DNA of 64,000 nt, from contig JAUHYC010000008.1 in NCBI GenBank assembly GCA_030426685.1, positions 38,541-102,540 on the forward strand. Reading direction: 5' to 3'. The DNA comes from Alphaproteobacteria bacterium (GTDB lineage: Bacteria > Pseudomonadota > Alphaproteobacteria > Rhodobacterales > Rhodobacteraceae). Made by a program: the position numbers and the translations under genes. The notes under the pieces were generated by a model. That model saw only the letters and a program-made list of their open reading frames with translations. It did no database searches and was not told where the DNA came from. Below are positions 37,348 to 47,434 of the stretch, in pieces; the stretch's first letter is position 1; the number at the start of each line of letters is the position of its first letter.

Positions 37348-38181
37348 ATGGAAACCCTTTCGGAAAACGCCTGTTTTGGCGGCGTGCAGGGCGTATACCG
37401 CCACGCCTCTTCTGCCTGCAAATGTGATATGACATTTGGTCTGTTTCTTCCCGCCGAAGCCAAGGACGGGCCAGTACCTGTACTGTGGTATCTTTCGGGC
37501 CTGACCTGCACCCATGAAAACGCGATGACAAAGGCTGGTGCGCAAAGCTGGGCAGCGGAACAGGGCATTGCGTTGGTGTTTCCCGACACCTCACCGCGTG
37601 GCGAAGGTGTGGCGGATCATGAAGACTATGACCTGGGCCAGGGCGCAGGGTTCTACGTCAACGCAACCCAAACACCATGGGCGCCACATTTCAAAATGTG
37701 GGATTACATTGCCGAAGAGCTTCCGGCGCTGCTGATCGAGAACTTTGCCATTGATGCCGACCGGCAAGCCATCACCGGCCATTCCATGGGCGGGCATGGC
37801 GCGCTGACGCTGGCGATGAACCTGCCCGGGCGGTACCGTTCTGTCTCGGCCTTTGCGCCGATTTCGAACCCTACAGGCGCAGATTGGGGGCGCAAACAGC
37901 TCAGCGCATATTTGGGCGAAGATGAGACCACTTGGGCGAAACACGATGCCTCGCTGATGATGAAAAGCACTGGATTTGACGGGCCAATCCTGATCGATAC
38001 CGGAGCAAACGATCAGTTTATCGACCTGTTGCGCCCCGAAACCCTGGCGCAGGCGATCGCGGAACGTCGCCAGCAGGCCACATATCGCCTGCAGCCCGGG
38101 TATGATCATTCGTATTACTTCGTGTCCACCTTCATGGAGGATCACGTCACCTTCCACGCCGAAGCGCTATACGGAGACTGA
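37348..38181 (+). CDS. fghA: S-formylglutathione hydrolase
   Basis: Hydrolyses S-formylglutathione to formate and glutathione in formaldehyde detoxification. The 277-residue esterase-D family alpha/beta hydrolase has oxyanion region LSGLTCTHENAM, nucleophile Ser in GHSMGGHGALT, Asp in DTGANDQFID and His in GYDHSYYFVSTF. The gene stands 3 bp before sthA. The glutathione-dependent formaldehyde dehydrogenase that would act before it is not in the window. Confidence 0.95.
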   Translation: METLSENACFGGVQGVYRHASSACKCDMTFGLFLPAEAKDGPVPVLWYLSGLTCTHENAMTKAGAQSWAAEQGIALVFPDTSPRGEGVADHEDYDLGQGAGFYVNATQTPWAPHFKMWDYIAEELPALLIENFAIDADRQAITGHSMGGHGALTLAMNLPGRYRSVSAFAPISNPTGADWGRKQLSAYLGEDETTWAKHDASLMMKSTGFDGPILIDTGANDQFIDLLRPETLAQAIAERRQQATYRLQPGYDHSYYFVSTFMEDHVTFHAEALYGD

Positions 38182-38184
38182 GGC

Positions 38185-39645
38185 ATGAGCAGATATGATT
38201 ACGACCTGATCATCATCGGGTCCGGACCGTCGGGCCGCGCTGCGGCCATACAGGCGGGCAAATTGCAGCGGCGGGTTCTGGTAATCGACCGTAAAGATCG
38301 GTTTGGTGGGGTCTCAGTACATACGGGCACCATCCCATCGAAAACGTTGCGCGAGACCGTGCTGAACCTGTCGGGTTGGCGCGAGCGCAGTTTTTACGGG
38401 CGCTCTTACAGGGTGAAGGATCAGATCCGGGCAGAGGATCTGAAAGCCCGACTGCATATGACGCTCGACCACGAGGTTGATGTGCTGGAGCATCAGTTCA
38501 ACCGCAACCACGTCGAAACTCTGAACGGGTTGGCAAAGTTCACCGGCCCGCATGAGGTCGAGGTCGCCACAGATGCGGGTGAAACCACACGTCTGACCGC
38601 CGCGAAATTCCTGATTGCTACGGGCACCAAGACCTACCGTCCTGACTATGTGCCCTTTAACGGCAAAACCGTCGTCGATGGCGATGATTTCCTTGAGATG
38701 GAGGAAATTCCACGTTCGCTCTGCGTGATCGGCGCGGGGGTGATCGGAGTGGAATATGCCACCATGTTCTCGGCACTCGACGTGCGGGTTGCGCTGATTG
38801 AACCGCGTGAGACGTTTCTGGATTTCATCGACAAGACGCTGATCCATGATTTCACCCACCAGATCCGGGAGAATGGCGTCGACCTGCGACTGGGCTCAGC
38901 CGTCGAAAAGATCGAAGATGCCGGCACCCATGTTGAGGTTACTCTCGACAACGGTCGCCATGTGCGGGCTGAGATGCTGTTGTTTGCAGCCGGGCGGATG
39001 GGGGCCACCTCGGCCCTGAATCTCGATGCGGTCGGTATCGAAACCGATCATCGCAACCGCATCAGCGTGGACCGGAAAACCTACCAAACCTCGGTGCCGC
39101 ATATCTATGCGACTGGCGATGTGATCGGACACCCCTCGCTGGCTTCGACGTCGCTGCAGCAAGGACGAGTTGCGGCTTGCCACGCGCTTGAAACGCCAAC
39201 TTTGCCGGAAAGCCCCTGGTACCCGTACGGGATTTACTCGGTCCCCGAAATTTCGACCTGCGGCATGTCAGAAGAGGAACTGCAGGAACGCGGTATCCCC
39301 TATGAGGTTGGCGTGGCGCGGTTCCGCGAAACGTCGCGCGGGCATATCATGGGGCTGGAACACGGAATGCTGAAGATGCTGTTCTCGCTAAAGACCCGCC
39401 GGGTTTTGGGCGTGCAGATCGTCGGCGAAGGTGCGACCGAACTGATCCACATTGCGCAGGCGGTGCTGAACCTGAAAGGCACGGTGGACTATTTTGTGCA
39501 GAACACTTTCAACTATCCGACCCTGGCCGAGGCATATAAGATCGCAGGACTGGATGCGTTCAATCGGATGCCCATTCCCGAGGAATTCAAGGTTCGCAAG
39601 TTAACCCCAAAATCCAAACCGGCTAAACAGGCCAAAGAGGCGTGA
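38185..39645 (+). CDS. sthA: Soluble NAD(P)(+) transhydrogenase (Si-specific)
   Basis: FAD-dependent pyridine-nucleotide transhydrogenase, 486 residues, balancing NADPH and NADH. It has the FAD motif [17 protein letters not shown], then [18 protein letters not shown], where the first redox Cys of lipoamide dehydrogenases is replaced by Thr, as in SthA. The NAD motif is [19 protein letters not shown], and a C-terminal dimerisation domain completes it. It sits between fghA and a YaiI gene in one unit. Confidence 0.93.
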   Translation: MSRYDYDLIIIGSGPSGRAAAIQAGKLQRRVLVIDRKDRFGGVSVHTGTIPSKTLRETVLNLSGWRERSFYGRSYRVKDQIRAEDLKARLHMTLDHEVDVLEHQFNRNHVETLNGLAKFTGPHEVEVATDAGETTRLTAAKFLIATGTKTYRPDYVPFNGKTVVDGDDFLEMEEIPRSLCVIGAGVIGVEYATMFSALDVRVALIEPRETFLDFIDKTLIHDFTHQIRENGVDLRLGSAVEKIEDAGTHVEVTLDNGRHVRAEMLLFAAGRMGATSALNLDAVGIETDHRNRISVDRKTYQTSVPHIYATGDVIGHPSLASTSLQQGRVAACHALETPTLPESPWYPYGIYSVPEISTCGMSEEELQERGIPYEVGVARFRETSRGHIMGLEHGMLKMLFSLKTRRVLGVQIVGEGATELIHIAQAVLNLKGTVDYFVQNTFNYPTLAEAYKIAGLDAFNRMPIPEEFKVRKLTPKSKPAKQAKEA

Positions 39646-40097
39646 CGACTCTCTACATCGATGGTGACGCCTGCCCGGTGAAAGCCGAGGCTGAGCGGGT
39701 GGCGACGCGGCACCGCATTCCGATGGTTTTGGTTTCAAACGGCGGTTTGCGCCCGTCGGCCAATCCTCTGGTACAGGTCGTCATCGTCTCGGAAGGGGCG
39801 GATGAAGCCGACAAATGGATCGCCGGGCGCTCCGGCCCAGGTGATGTGGTCGTGACATCCGACATTCCGCTGGCGGCCAAATGTGTCGAATCCGGTGCGC
39901 GTGTATTGCGCCCCAATGGTGAGGTCTTCACGGACGCAAATATTGGACAGCAACTGGCGATGCGCGATCTGATGGCGGATTTGCGGGCGGCCAATCCGCT
40001 GGGTGCAGGCGGCGGTGGAAAACCATTCGGAAAAACGGACCGATCACGTTTTCTGGACGTGTTGGAGCGCGAGATTCGGGGGGCCCTGCGCCGGTAA
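39642..40097 (+). CDS. YaiI/YqxD (DUF188) family protein
   Basis: Protein of 151 residues starting [18 protein letters not shown], the hallmark of the family, with [16 protein letters not shown] and the [13 protein letters not shown] block. The GTG start overlaps the sthA stop (GTGA). These proteins have a PIN-like NYN-type fold with conserved Asp residues, suggesting nuclease activity, but no function is established. Confidence 0.92.
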   Translation: MTTLYIDGDACPVKAEAERVATRHRIPMVLVSNGGLRPSANPLVQVVIVSEGADEADKWIAGRSGPGDVVVTSDIPLAAKCVESGARVLRPNGEVFTDANIGQQLAMRDLMADLRAANPLGAGGGGKPFGKTDRSRFLDVLEREIRGALRR

Positions 40098-40098
40098 C

Positions 40099-40167
40099 GC
40101 TCCCGCCGGCGGGAGACGCATCAAAGATGCGCCGCCTCCCGTTGGGCCCGGCAGCGCTGCGCGCTGC
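40099..40167. repeat. Multi-hairpin palindromic intergenic element
   Basis: A perfect 16-base palindrome CTCCCGCCGGCGGGAG (40100-40115) is followed by a CGCATC-AAA-GATGCG hairpin (40117-40131), then by a CTCCCG that can also pair with the first arm, and by a CAGCGCTGCGCGCTG palindrome. I recall similar GC-rich palindromic units scattered in Roseobacter genomes. It may act as a transcription or mRNA-stability element. Confidence 0.6.
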
Positions 40168-40238
40168 TGTTGGTGCTTGCAAATCCGTGGCGGGCTTGGT
40201 TCAGTCCGCAGAAAGGTGGAATGCAACCGGAGCACAGC

Positions 40239-40859
40239 ATGCCAATTGAAGCCGTTATTTTCGACATCGGAAACGTGCTGATCGAGTGGCAGCCCGAACG
40301 TTATTATGATCAGGTGATTGGGGAAGAGCGTCGCCGCGCCATGTTCGCCGAGGTTGATCTGCATGGCATGAATGATCTGGTCGATCAGGGGCACCATTTC
40401 ACCGAAACGATCTACAGTTGGGCCGAAAGGTACCCCGACTGGCGTGATGAGATTCGGATGTGGCATGACAAGTGGATTGAACTGGCAACGCCTGAAATTC
40501 CACATTCGGTCCGCCTGCTGCGCGCATTGCGGGCCAACGGCGTACCCGTCTTTGCACTCACCAATTTCGGAGTGCAGAATTTCGATTACGCCACAACGGT
40601 TTACCCGTTTCTGAACGAGTTCGACCGACAATATGTCTCAGGCCGAATGAAGGTGGTCAAGCCGCATGGGCCAATCTATGAGATGGTTGAGGCGGATTGC
40701 GGCCTTCCACCTCAGGCGCTGCTATTTGCCGATGACCGGATCGACAATATCGAAACCGCGCGCGCAAGGGGGTGGCAGACACATCATTTCCATTCCCCTC
40801 AAGGTTGGGCAGATCGGCTGGTCACCGAAGGCCTGCTGACAGAGGATGAAGCGCGTTGA
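40239..40859 (+). CDS. HAD-superfamily hydrolase (YihX-like)
   Basis: Cytosolic phosphatase-type protein of 206 residues. Motif I IFDIGNVLIEW gives the nucleophile Asp, though the usual second Asp is Asn (D-I-G-N). Motif II is ALTNF, motif III Lys lies in KVVKPHGPIYE, and motif IV is FADDRIDN. The ATG at 40239 with GGAG 6 bp upstream is chosen over in-frame starts at 40221 and 40170. It overlaps the next gene by 4 bp. YihX is an alpha-glucose-1-phosphatase; the substrate here is unverified. Confidence 0.88.
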   Translation: MPIEAVIFDIGNVLIEWQPERYYDQVIGEERRRAMFAEVDLHGMNDLVDQGHHFTETIYSWAERYPDWRDEIRMWHDKWIELATPEIPHSVRLLRALRANGVPVFALTNFGVQNFDYATTVYPFLNEFDRQYVSGRMKVVKPHGPIYEMVEADCGLPPQALLFADDRIDNIETARARGWQTHHFHSPQGWADRLVTEGLLTEDEAR

Positions 40860-41764
40860 ACGTCCTTCAGATACCATTCGCCGAGGGTGAGGCCAATCTG
40901 GACTGGGTGGAACTGACTCAAGCCATAGCCGATGGGCATCAGAGACCAAAGGCACAGGTCAAGGACACCTTTCTCTACCGGGGCGACGACACTCTGCTGA
41001 CGCGCTCGGCTTGGGTCGACGGGTTAGGCATCGCCGTAAAATCGACGACCATTTTTCCCGGAAACGCACGGACCGGGCGACCGGTAATTGACGGATCGGT
41101 CAGTGTGTATGACGACGCTGACGGACGGCTGGCGGCGTTGGTTGATTTCTTTCTGGTGACCAAATGGAAAACCGCGGGTGACAGTCTGCTGGGGGCATTG
41201 CGTTTGGCGAACCCGGATAGTCGCAACATCTTGATTGTTGGTGCAGGACCTGTCGGAGAATCCTTGTGCGAGGCGTTTGCTGCCGGGTTTCCCCTCGCCC
41301 GAATAGGCCTGTGGAACCGGACATGCTCCAAAGCTGAGACGCTGGCCAGAAAACTGAGCCATGTCGATGTCGAATATGATTTGCGGGACGCTGTAGGCCG
41401 CGCGGACATTATTGTCACAGCCACCATGAGTATGCAGCCCATCATCAAAGGAGAATGGCTGCGTCCGGGCCAACATCTGAACCTAGTCGGTGCCTTCTTA
41501 CCTGAGATGCGCGAGGCAGATGACACGGCACTGCGCTGCGGCTCGATCTACATGGACAGCTATGACACAACCGTTGAGCATATCGGTGAGATCAGCATTC
41601 CGATCGCCGAGGGCACGATTTCACGCGATGATCTGATTGCGGATTATTACGCGCTGGACAGGTTCGCTCCTGACCCGTCCAAAGTCACTGTGTTCAAGAA
41701 CGGTGGTGGCGCTCATCTGGATCTGATGACCAGCCGTTATATCATCAGCAAGTTTCAGCCCTGA
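40856..41764 (+). CDS. Ornithine cyclodeaminase / mu-crystallin family protein
   Basis: NAD(P)-binding protein of 302 residues with substrate-domain Lys region GIAVKSTTIFPGNA, Rossmann motif ILIVGAGPVGESLCEAF, and GADIIVTATMS-like segment (RADIIVTATMSM). The family includes ornithine cyclodeaminase, alanine dehydrogenases and ketimine reductases, so the exact reaction is open. It starts with TTG overlapping the HAD gene stop (TTGA), indicating coupling. Confidence 0.85.
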   Translation: MNVLQIPFAEGEANLDWVELTQAIADGHQRPKAQVKDTFLYRGDDTLLTRSAWVDGLGIAVKSTTIFPGNARTGRPVIDGSVSVYDDADGRLAALVDFFLVTKWKTAGDSLLGALRLANPDSRNILIVGAGPVGESLCEAFAAGFPLARIGLWNRTCSKAETLARKLSHVDVEYDLRDAVGRADIIVTATMSMQPIIKGEWLRPGQHLNLVGAFLPEMREADDTALRCGSIYMDSYDTTVEHIGEISIPIAEGTISRDDLIADYYALDRFAPDPSKVTVFKNGGGAHLDLMTSRYIISKFQP

Positions 41765-43006
41765 TCAGGCCACAGCGAAGGCTTCGGACCGGTTCTCGCG
41801 GATTGGAAGATGCACGATGGCGCTGAAGGCACCGATGCCTACGCCGATCCACCAGACCAGCGTATAATCACCATATTGGTCATACATGCGTCCGCCGAGC
41901 CAGATGCCAAGAAAGCTACCGATCTGGTGGCTGAGAAACACGATACCGTAGAGCGTGCCCATGTATCGCAGCCCAAAGAGATGTGCGACGAGACCCGAGG
42001 TCAGCGGAATGGTTGCCAGCCACAGCGAGCCCATGACCAGCGAGAATACGATGACGGTCAATGGCGTGATAGGAAACAGGATAAATGCCGCGGCAGCGAT
42101 GGTACGACCCGTATAAACAGTTGCCAGCAAGTATTTCTTTGGAAAGTGATTTCCGGCCCAGCCCGCCAGCAGCGTGCCGCCGATATTTGCCAAGCCAATC
42201 AGCGAAATGGCGATCGCTCCCAGAGCCGACGTTGTTGTGATGCCGATGGAATGCAAAACACCGCCGGGCTGGATCGGGCCACACATCTCGGTCACGAAAG
42301 CCGGGAAATGCGCGGTAATAAAGCCAAGCTGGTAACCGCAGCTGAAAAAGCCGAGCGCAATCAAGGCGTATGACGGGTCGCGCAGAGCCTTGCCTAGGAT
42401 TTGCCCCATGCTCTCTTCCAGTTCCGACCGTGCAACCGGCTTGGGAGCACGCATGAAGGGCAGGATCAGGACCAGCGCAAGGATCGCCGCCGCGAAGACC
42501 AGAAATACCTGTTGCCATGGCAGGAAAGTCAGCAACCACTCAGCCGCCGGCGCTCCGATCACCTGACCGAAGCTACCCGCGGCGGTCACAATGGCCAAAG
42601 ACATTGAGCGGTTCTTGTCCGTTGACGCTCGCCCGACCACCGCCAATACCACCCCGAAGCCAGTTCCGGCGATGCCGAATCCGACGAGCCAGGCATAGGC
42701 CTGATGCCCGAACGGTGTCACGGACCATGCGGACAGAACCATTCCCGCTGCGTAGGTCAGCGCACCGAAGATGATTGCCTTTCGATCACCGATCCTTTCG
42801 GCGATGGCACCAAATATGGGCTGCCCTATTCCCCAAGCCAGATTCTGGATCGCGATGGCCATGGAAAAATCAGTGCGTAACCAGCCGAACTCGTCTGCTA
42901 TGGGGATCTGAAACACGCCAAATGACGCACGCACCGCAAAGCTGACGGTGATGATGATGCAACCGACGATCAGGATCGGATTCAGAAGGCGGGCGCTTTG
43001 CGGCAT
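41765..43006 (-). CDS. MFS transporter
   Basis: Twelve-helix major facilitator of 413 residues. The loop 2-3 signature region reads GAIAERIGDRKAIIFGA, and the second-half loop GNHFPKKYLLATVYTGRTIA. It resembles oxalate/formate- or monocarboxylate-type antiporters in layout, but the substrate cannot be assigned. Its start lies near that of the divergent zapE gene, and its stop abuts the stop of the ornithine-cyclodeaminase-family gene. Confidence 0.9.
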   Translation of the reverse strand: MPQSARLLNPILIVGCIIITVSFAVRASFGVFQIPIADEFGWLRTDFSMAIAIQNLAWGIGQPIFGAIAERIGDRKAIIFGALTYAAGMVLSAWSVTPFGHQAYAWLVGFGIAGTGFGVVLAVVGRASTDKNRSMSLAIVTAAGSFGQVIGAPAAEWLLTFLPWQQVFLVFAAAILALVLILPFMRAPKPVARSELEESMGQILGKALRDPSYALIALGFFSCGYQLGFITAHFPAFVTEMCGPIQPGGVLHSIGITTTSALGAIAISLIGLANIGGTLLAGWAGNHFPKKYLLATVYTGRTIAAAAFILFPITPLTVIVFSLVMGSLWLATIPLTSGLVAHLFGLRYMGTLYGIVFLSHQIGSFLGIWLGGRMYDQYGDYTLVWWIGVGIGAFSAIVHLPIRENRSEAFAVA

Positions 43007-43152
43007 GAAATTCTCGGGCTGTGATCGGTCAGAAGCGTAACGGGGTTACAATTCGCGTCAATTCAGGAATTTTGCGGCGTCGGTTCAGCAAATCTGATGT
43101 GTCGGGAAAAAGGTTTCTTTTCAACGCGTCGGGTGGACGGTATGGCTCGGGT

Positions 43153-44211
43153 ATGTCGGATTTGATTTCGCTCTACGAGGCCCGCATCGCGGATAACACG
43201 CTGTCGCGGGATGATGCGCAAGAGGCTGTTCTGCCTCGTTTTGATCGTATTCGGGCGGCGCTGGCCGAGCCGAACAAACGAAGACTGTTCCGTAAGGCAC
43301 CGCCGCCACCCAAGGGGTTGTACCTTTGGGGGGGCGTAGGTCGCGGCAAGTCAATGCTGATGGATATGTTCGTCGAGACTTTGGGTGATATCCCGGCGCG
43401 GCGAGTCCACTTTCATGCCTTCATGCAGGAAATCCATGCCGGGTTGCACAAGGCCCGCGAGGATGGGGTCGAGGATGCATTGGCCCCGGTGGCCGAAGCT
43501 GTTGTCAAATCAGTCAGGGTGCTGGCGTTTGATGAGATGCAGATCACAGATATCACAGATGCGATGATCGTCGGGCGGTTGTTCGATATGCTTCATGCCG
43601 GCGGCGTCGTTGTGGTGACGACCTCGAACCGGCATCCGGATGATCTGTACAAAGATGGGCTGAACCGGCAGCTGTTTTTGCCGTTCATCGCCCATATCAA
43701 GGAGCAGCTTGAGGTGTGGGAGCTGATCTCACCCACTGACTACCGGCAGAATCGATTGGAGGGGTCGCCGGTTTATTTCTCGCCCATTGGGCCAGAAGCG
43801 CGCCAGAAGATCAGGGAAGTTTGGCAAGATTTGTCGGGCGGCCCGGCTGAACCATTGGCGTTGCAGGTCAAGGGCCGGGAGATCGTTTTGCCCGCGTTTC
43901 GCAACGGTGTGGCACGTGCATCGTTCTATGATTTGTGTGGGCGGATGCTGGGACCCGGAGATTACCTTGCCATTGCTGAGGCGGTAAAGGTCCTTGTGTT
44001 GGAAGATATCCCGCGCCTGTCGCGCAATAATTTCAACGAAGCCAAGCGGTTCGTGATCCTAATTGATGCGCTTTATGAGGCGCGGGTGCGGCTGATCTGC
44101 TCGGCGGCCGCAGAGCCCGAGATGCTGTATGTCGAAGGCGAAGGGACGTTCGAGTTTGAACGCACTGCTTCGCGCCTGCGTGAAATGCAGGATCAGGACT
44201 GGGGGCGGTAG
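43153..44211 (+). CDS. zapE: Cell division ATPase ZapE (AFG1-like)
   Basis: P-loop ATPase of 352 residues associated with the Z-ring under stress and related to mitochondrial AFG1. Walker A GGVGRGKSMLMD, Walker B VLAFDEMQITD, sensor region VVTTSNRHPDDLYKDGLNR, and the LSRNNFNEAKRFVILIDALYE block near the C-terminus. The ATG at 43153 gives the usual N-terminus; an in-frame start at 43021 would add 44 poorly conserved residues. In many alphaproteobacteria it sits near TCA genes; here it is followed by a palindromic repeat. Confidence 0.93.
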   Translation: MSDLISLYEARIADNTLSRDDAQEAVLPRFDRIRAALAEPNKRRLFRKAPPPPKGLYLWGGVGRGKSMLMDMFVETLGDIPARRVHFHAFMQEIHAGLHKAREDGVEDALAPVAEAVVKSVRVLAFDEMQITDITDAMIVGRLFDMLHAGGVVVVTTSNRHPDDLYKDGLNRQLFLPFIAHIKEQLEVWELISPTDYRQNRLEGSPVYFSPIGPEARQKIREVWQDLSGGPAEPLALQVKGREIVLPAFRNGVARASFYDLCGRMLGPGDYLAIAEAVKVLVLEDIPRLSRNNFNEAKRFVILIDALYEARVRLICSAAAEPEMLYVEGEGTFEFERTASRLREMQDQDWGR

Positions 44212-44269
44212 GGGGCTCTGCCCCCGTCGCCTTTGGCGACTCCCCCGGAGTATTTTTGGCCAGATGAAG
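44211..44269. repeat. Rhodobacterales-type intergenic palindromic repeat
   Basis: Two consecutive hairpins, GGGGGCTCTGCCCCC (44211-44225) and GTCGCCTTTGGCGAC (44226-44240), are followed by a CCCCCGGAGTATTTTTGGCC box. I recall this CCCCCGGAGTATTTTT-type unit as common after genes in this order. It lies between convergent zapE and folC and probably terminates both. Confidence 0.75.
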
Positions 44270-44271
44270 CT

Positions 44272-45546
44272 TTAGCCATTCTCACGCAGGATATTGCCTG
44301 CGAGATACAGCGAACCGCAGATCAGGACGCGAGCCTGTGGGTCCTTGTCGACAATTGCGCGCAGAGCCTCGGCAACGCTGTCAGCGATTGTGGCGGGTAG
44401 ATTGACCTTGGTGGCCGCGGTGGCAGTATCGTCTGCGCTGAGCGTGTTGGCTTCACCCGGGATCGAAACCGCCGTCAGCGTATCTGCCTGTGTGGCCAGC
44501 GGGGTGAGATAGCCAGTGACATCCTTGGTGTTGAGCATACCGCAGATCAAATGTGTCGGTTGTTGTGGCAGCTTCGCCAAAACATCTGCCAGGGCCTTAC
44601 CGGCGGCGGCGTTGTGGCCACCGTCCAGCCACAGTTCGGCCTGCGGAGCCAGTTCCGTCAGCGGGCCGGTTTTCAAGCGCTGCATCCGGGCAGGCCATTC
44701 GGCCTTTGTAACTGCGGCTTCATAAGCCGCGTCGCCCATCTGAAGGTGGCGCAGAACCGCCAGCGCCGCGCCTGCATTCTGGATCTGATGCGCGCCCAAC
44801 AGGTTGGGAAGTGGCAGATCGCGCAGGCCGGTTTCATCCTGATAGACAAGACGTCCATTTTCTTCATGCACATGCCAGTGCTGACCATGCACCAGTAGCG
44901 GTGCGCCAAGGCGCGCTGCTGTATATTCGATGACGTCGAGCGCTTCGTCCTCTTGCGGGCCAACGATGCAGGGAACGCCGGGTTTGATGATCCCTGCCTT
45001 TTCAGCCGCGATTTTGCCCAAGGTATTTCCCAGAAACTGTTCGTGATCGACCGAAACTGGGGTTATCACGGTAACCGCAGGTTGTTCGATGACATTGGTG
45101 GCGTCCAGACGGCCTCCGAGCCCGACCTCGAGAAGGGTGTAGTCCGCTCTGGTGCGGGCAAAGGCCAACAGGGCAGCGCAGGTGGTGATCTCGAAATAGG
45201 TGATGTTTTCACCGCCATTAGCCGCGTAGCATTCATCCAGAACCGCCGTCAGTTCGGGTTCCGAGATCAGTTCTCCGGCCAGGCGGATGCGTTCGTGAAA
45301 GCGCGCCAGGTGGGGCGACGTGTAGGCATGGGTCGTGTTCCCTGCCCCTTCGAGCCCTGCGCGGATCATGGCCTGGGTAGAGCCTTTGCCATTGGTTCCG
45401 GCGATATGGATCACCGGGGGCAGTTTCAGCTGTGGATTGTCCAGTGCGGCCAAAAGACGCCAGACTCGGTCCAAGGTCAGGTCGATGATCTTGGGGTGCA
45501 ACGCCATCATCTGGTCAAGGATGACGTCCGAAGTCTGACCGGTCAT
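44272..45546 (-). CDS. folC: Bifunctional dihydrofolate / folylpolyglutamate synthase
   Basis: Mur-ligase-family enzyme of 424 residues that adds glutamate to dihydropteroate and folates. P-loop [13 protein letters not shown] near residue 45, then [18 protein letters not shown], the [16 protein letters not shown] block and [24 protein letters not shown]. Its ATG overlaps the accD stop (ATGA), so it is translated from the accD message; accD-folC is a widespread pair. Confidence 0.95.
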   Translation of the reverse strand: MTGQTSDVILDQMMALHPKIIDLTLDRVWRLLAALDNPQLKLPPVIHIAGTNGKGSTQAMIRAGLEGAGNTTHAYTSPHLARFHERIRLAGELISEPELTAVLDECYAANGGENITYFEITTCAALLAFARTRADYTLLEVGLGGRLDATNVIEQPAVTVITPVSVDHEQFLGNTLGKIAAEKAGIIKPGVPCIVGPQEDEALDVIEYTAARLGAPLLVHGQHWHVHEENGRLVYQDETGLRDLPLPNLLGAHQIQNAGAALAVLRHLQMGDAAYEAAVTKAEWPARMQRLKTGPLTELAPQAELWLDGGHNAAAGKALADVLAKLPQQPTHLICGMLNTKDVTGYLTPLATQADTLTAVSIPGEANTLSADDTATAATKVNLPATIADSVAEALRAIVDKDPQARVLICGSLYLAGNILRENG

Positions 45547-46475
45547 TTCTCCGCCGCTTCCTCGGTAGGCGAATCCTCTGCAGCCGCAACCGTCTCTGGT
45601 GCAGGCAGGTCACCTTTTACCGCAGGGGGCTGGTTCATCAGCATCCGGGTAATGGTGATCAACTCATCGCGCATTTCGGTGCGCTTGGTGACGCGATCCA
45701 GCATGCCGTGATCCAGCAGGTATTCGGCGCGTTGAAACCCTTCAGGCAGTTTCTCGCGAATGGTTTGTTCAATCACGCGGGGACCGGCAAAGCAAATCAG
45801 CGCATTGGGTTCGGAAATGTGCACATCGCCCAGCATAGCATATGATGCGGTCACGCCGCCCGTGGTCGGATGGGTCAGCACGACGATATATGGCAGGTTC
45901 GCCTCTTTCAGCATCTCGACCGCCACGGTTGTACGTGGCATCTGCATCAGGCTGAGGATGCCTTCCTGCATCCGTGCACCACCAGCGGCAGAGAACAGGA
46001 TCAGCGGGCGTTTCAGCTTCACCGCTTCCTGTGCTGCTGCGATGATAGCATTTCCGACATACATGCCCATCGAACCGCCCATGAACGAAAAATCCTGAGC
46101 CGCTGCCACAATCGGTGTGCGTCCGATCTCACCGGTTGCGACCAGCATCGCCTCTTTTTCGCCGGTCTTTTTCTGGGCCGCTTTCATCCGGTCCGGGTAT
46201 TTCTTCTGATCGCGGAAATGCAGCGGGTCGTCTTTCGGCGCGGGGACAGCGACTTCGGTGAAAATTCCACCGTCAAACAGGTGCATGAACCGTTCGCGCG
46301 GCGTGATCGCCATGTGGTGGTCACACTGGGTGCAGACATTCTGGTTCTCCGCCAACTCGCGGTGGAACAGCATCGTTCCGCACTCATCGCATTTATGCCA
46401 GAGGTTTTCGGGCACTTCGCGGCGCGAGAAGATCGAGTTGATCCGAGGGCGGACGTAGTTTGTGATCCAGTTCAT
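45543..46475 (-). CDS. accD: Acetyl-CoA carboxylase carboxyltransferase subunit beta
   Basis: Beta subunit (310 residues) of the carboxyltransferase that makes malonyl-CoA for fatty-acid synthesis. The N-terminal four-Cys zinc ribbon is CDECGTMLF and CTQCDHH; the crotonase-type core has [20 protein letters not shown] and [17 protein letters not shown]. The start at 46475 ([10 protein letters not shown]) is the normal N-terminus; an upstream frame to 46568 is not conserved-looking. Followed by folC. Confidence 0.96.
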   Translation of the reverse strand: MNWITNYVRPRINSIFSRREVPENLWHKCDECGTMLFHRELAENQNVCTQCDHHMAITPRERFMHLFDGGIFTEVAVPAPKDDPLHFRDQKKYPDRMKAAQKKTGEKEAMLVATGEIGRTPIVAAAQDFSFMGGSMGMYVGNAIIAAAQEAVKLKRPLILFSAAGGARMQEGILSLMQMPRTTVAVEMLKEANLPYIVVLTHPTTGGVTASYAMLGDVHISEPNALICFAGPRVIEQTIREKLPEGFQRAEYLLDHGMLDRVTKRTEMRDELITITRMLMNQPPAVKGDLPAPETVAAAEDSPTEEAAEK

Positions 46476-46534
46476 GTCGGAACCTTGCTGAGACTGCGTT
46501 GACGTCAAATAAGACGCAACGGGAAGAATTGCAA

Positions 46535-47434
46535 TCAGCGCTTGAGGACCATGCGCGCGGTTAGCCACCCGACGATCATCAGCGCAAAGTCGACAAGTAA
46601 CCAGGGCCTGATCGCTTCGGTGTCCGAGACCTCATACGGCAAATGATAGAGCGCCAGGCCGCTCAGGCTGTCGGGCAGTGAGATGACAAGGAGTGCCACA
46701 AAATTATTGAAGAAATGCAGCGCGATGGCCGGGCCCAATGTCCCAGCCCGTGCAGTCAGATCTGCCGCCAGAAGACCGAAAGCCAATGCCCACGCGGCAA
46801 CCAGAGAGGCGTTTTCTCCGGCTGTCGCGGGGCTGTAGTGTCCGGCTGCAAACAGCAATGACGGCAGCCCCATCCAGATCAGCGGAGACCGAAAGCGCGC
46901 CGCCAGACCTTGCTGTATATAACCTCGGAACAGGATCTCTTCTGCGCTGGTTTGAATCAGAACGGCAACCAGCGACAAAGGCAGTAGGACCAGCCATCTT
47001 GAAAGAGGCAGATTGGCGATCAGAGGAGCACCAAGATCGTAGGGCGGCAATGCGAGCAGAATGATTGCAAGCAAAGCCAGAGCACGCATGACTCGCCAGA
47101 ATTGGAGTAACGCCACCGTTTGCGGCCCAATTATCGAGGCGAGTGAGCGGCGCTGAATCAATCGGGCGGCCAGCGTGACCCCTAATGTGGCAAAGATAAA
47201 ACTGGCCAACACGACGAGGAGTGCTGACGGTGATGATCCGGTCAGAAACTCGGTTGCCCATTCAGCAGAGCCAAGGCTGGCAACCATCGTAAAAAGGATC
47301 GCATTCAAGGTGAAAATGACCACAGCCACAATGCCCAGTCCAGCAACCAGTCGCCACAGCTCGGGGCGCTTCCGGGCCTCGGTCAGAAGCACCTGGTGAG
47401 GATCATATGCCCTGTTATGATTCTCAGCGCTCAT
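46535..47434 (-). CDS. CPBP-family intramembrane metalloprotease
   Basis: Integral membrane protein of 299 residues with about eight helices. The CPBP/Abi motifs are visible: [12 protein letters not shown] (Glu-Glu-x3-Arg), [12 protein letters not shown] with its His, and [12 protein letters not shown] (H-x3-N). Members cleave CAAX-type or other membrane substrates; bacterial targets are mostly unknown. It overlaps the end of the degenerate ABC gene by 11 bp, so the two are likely co-expressed. Confidence 0.9.
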   Translation of the reverse strand: MSAENHNRAYDPHQVLLTEARKRPELWRLVAGLGIVAVVIFTLNAILFTMVASLGSAEWATEFLTGSSPSALLVVLASFIFATLGVTLAARLIQRRSLASIIGPQTVALLQFWRVMRALALLAIILLALPPYDLGAPLIANLPLSRWLVLLPLSLVAVLIQTSAEEILFRGYIQQGLAARFRSPLIWMGLPSLLFAAGHYSPATAGENASLVAAWALAFGLLAADLTARAGTLGPAIALHFFNNFVALLVISLPDSLSGLALYHLPYEVSDTEAIRPWLLVDFALMIVGWLTARMVLKR

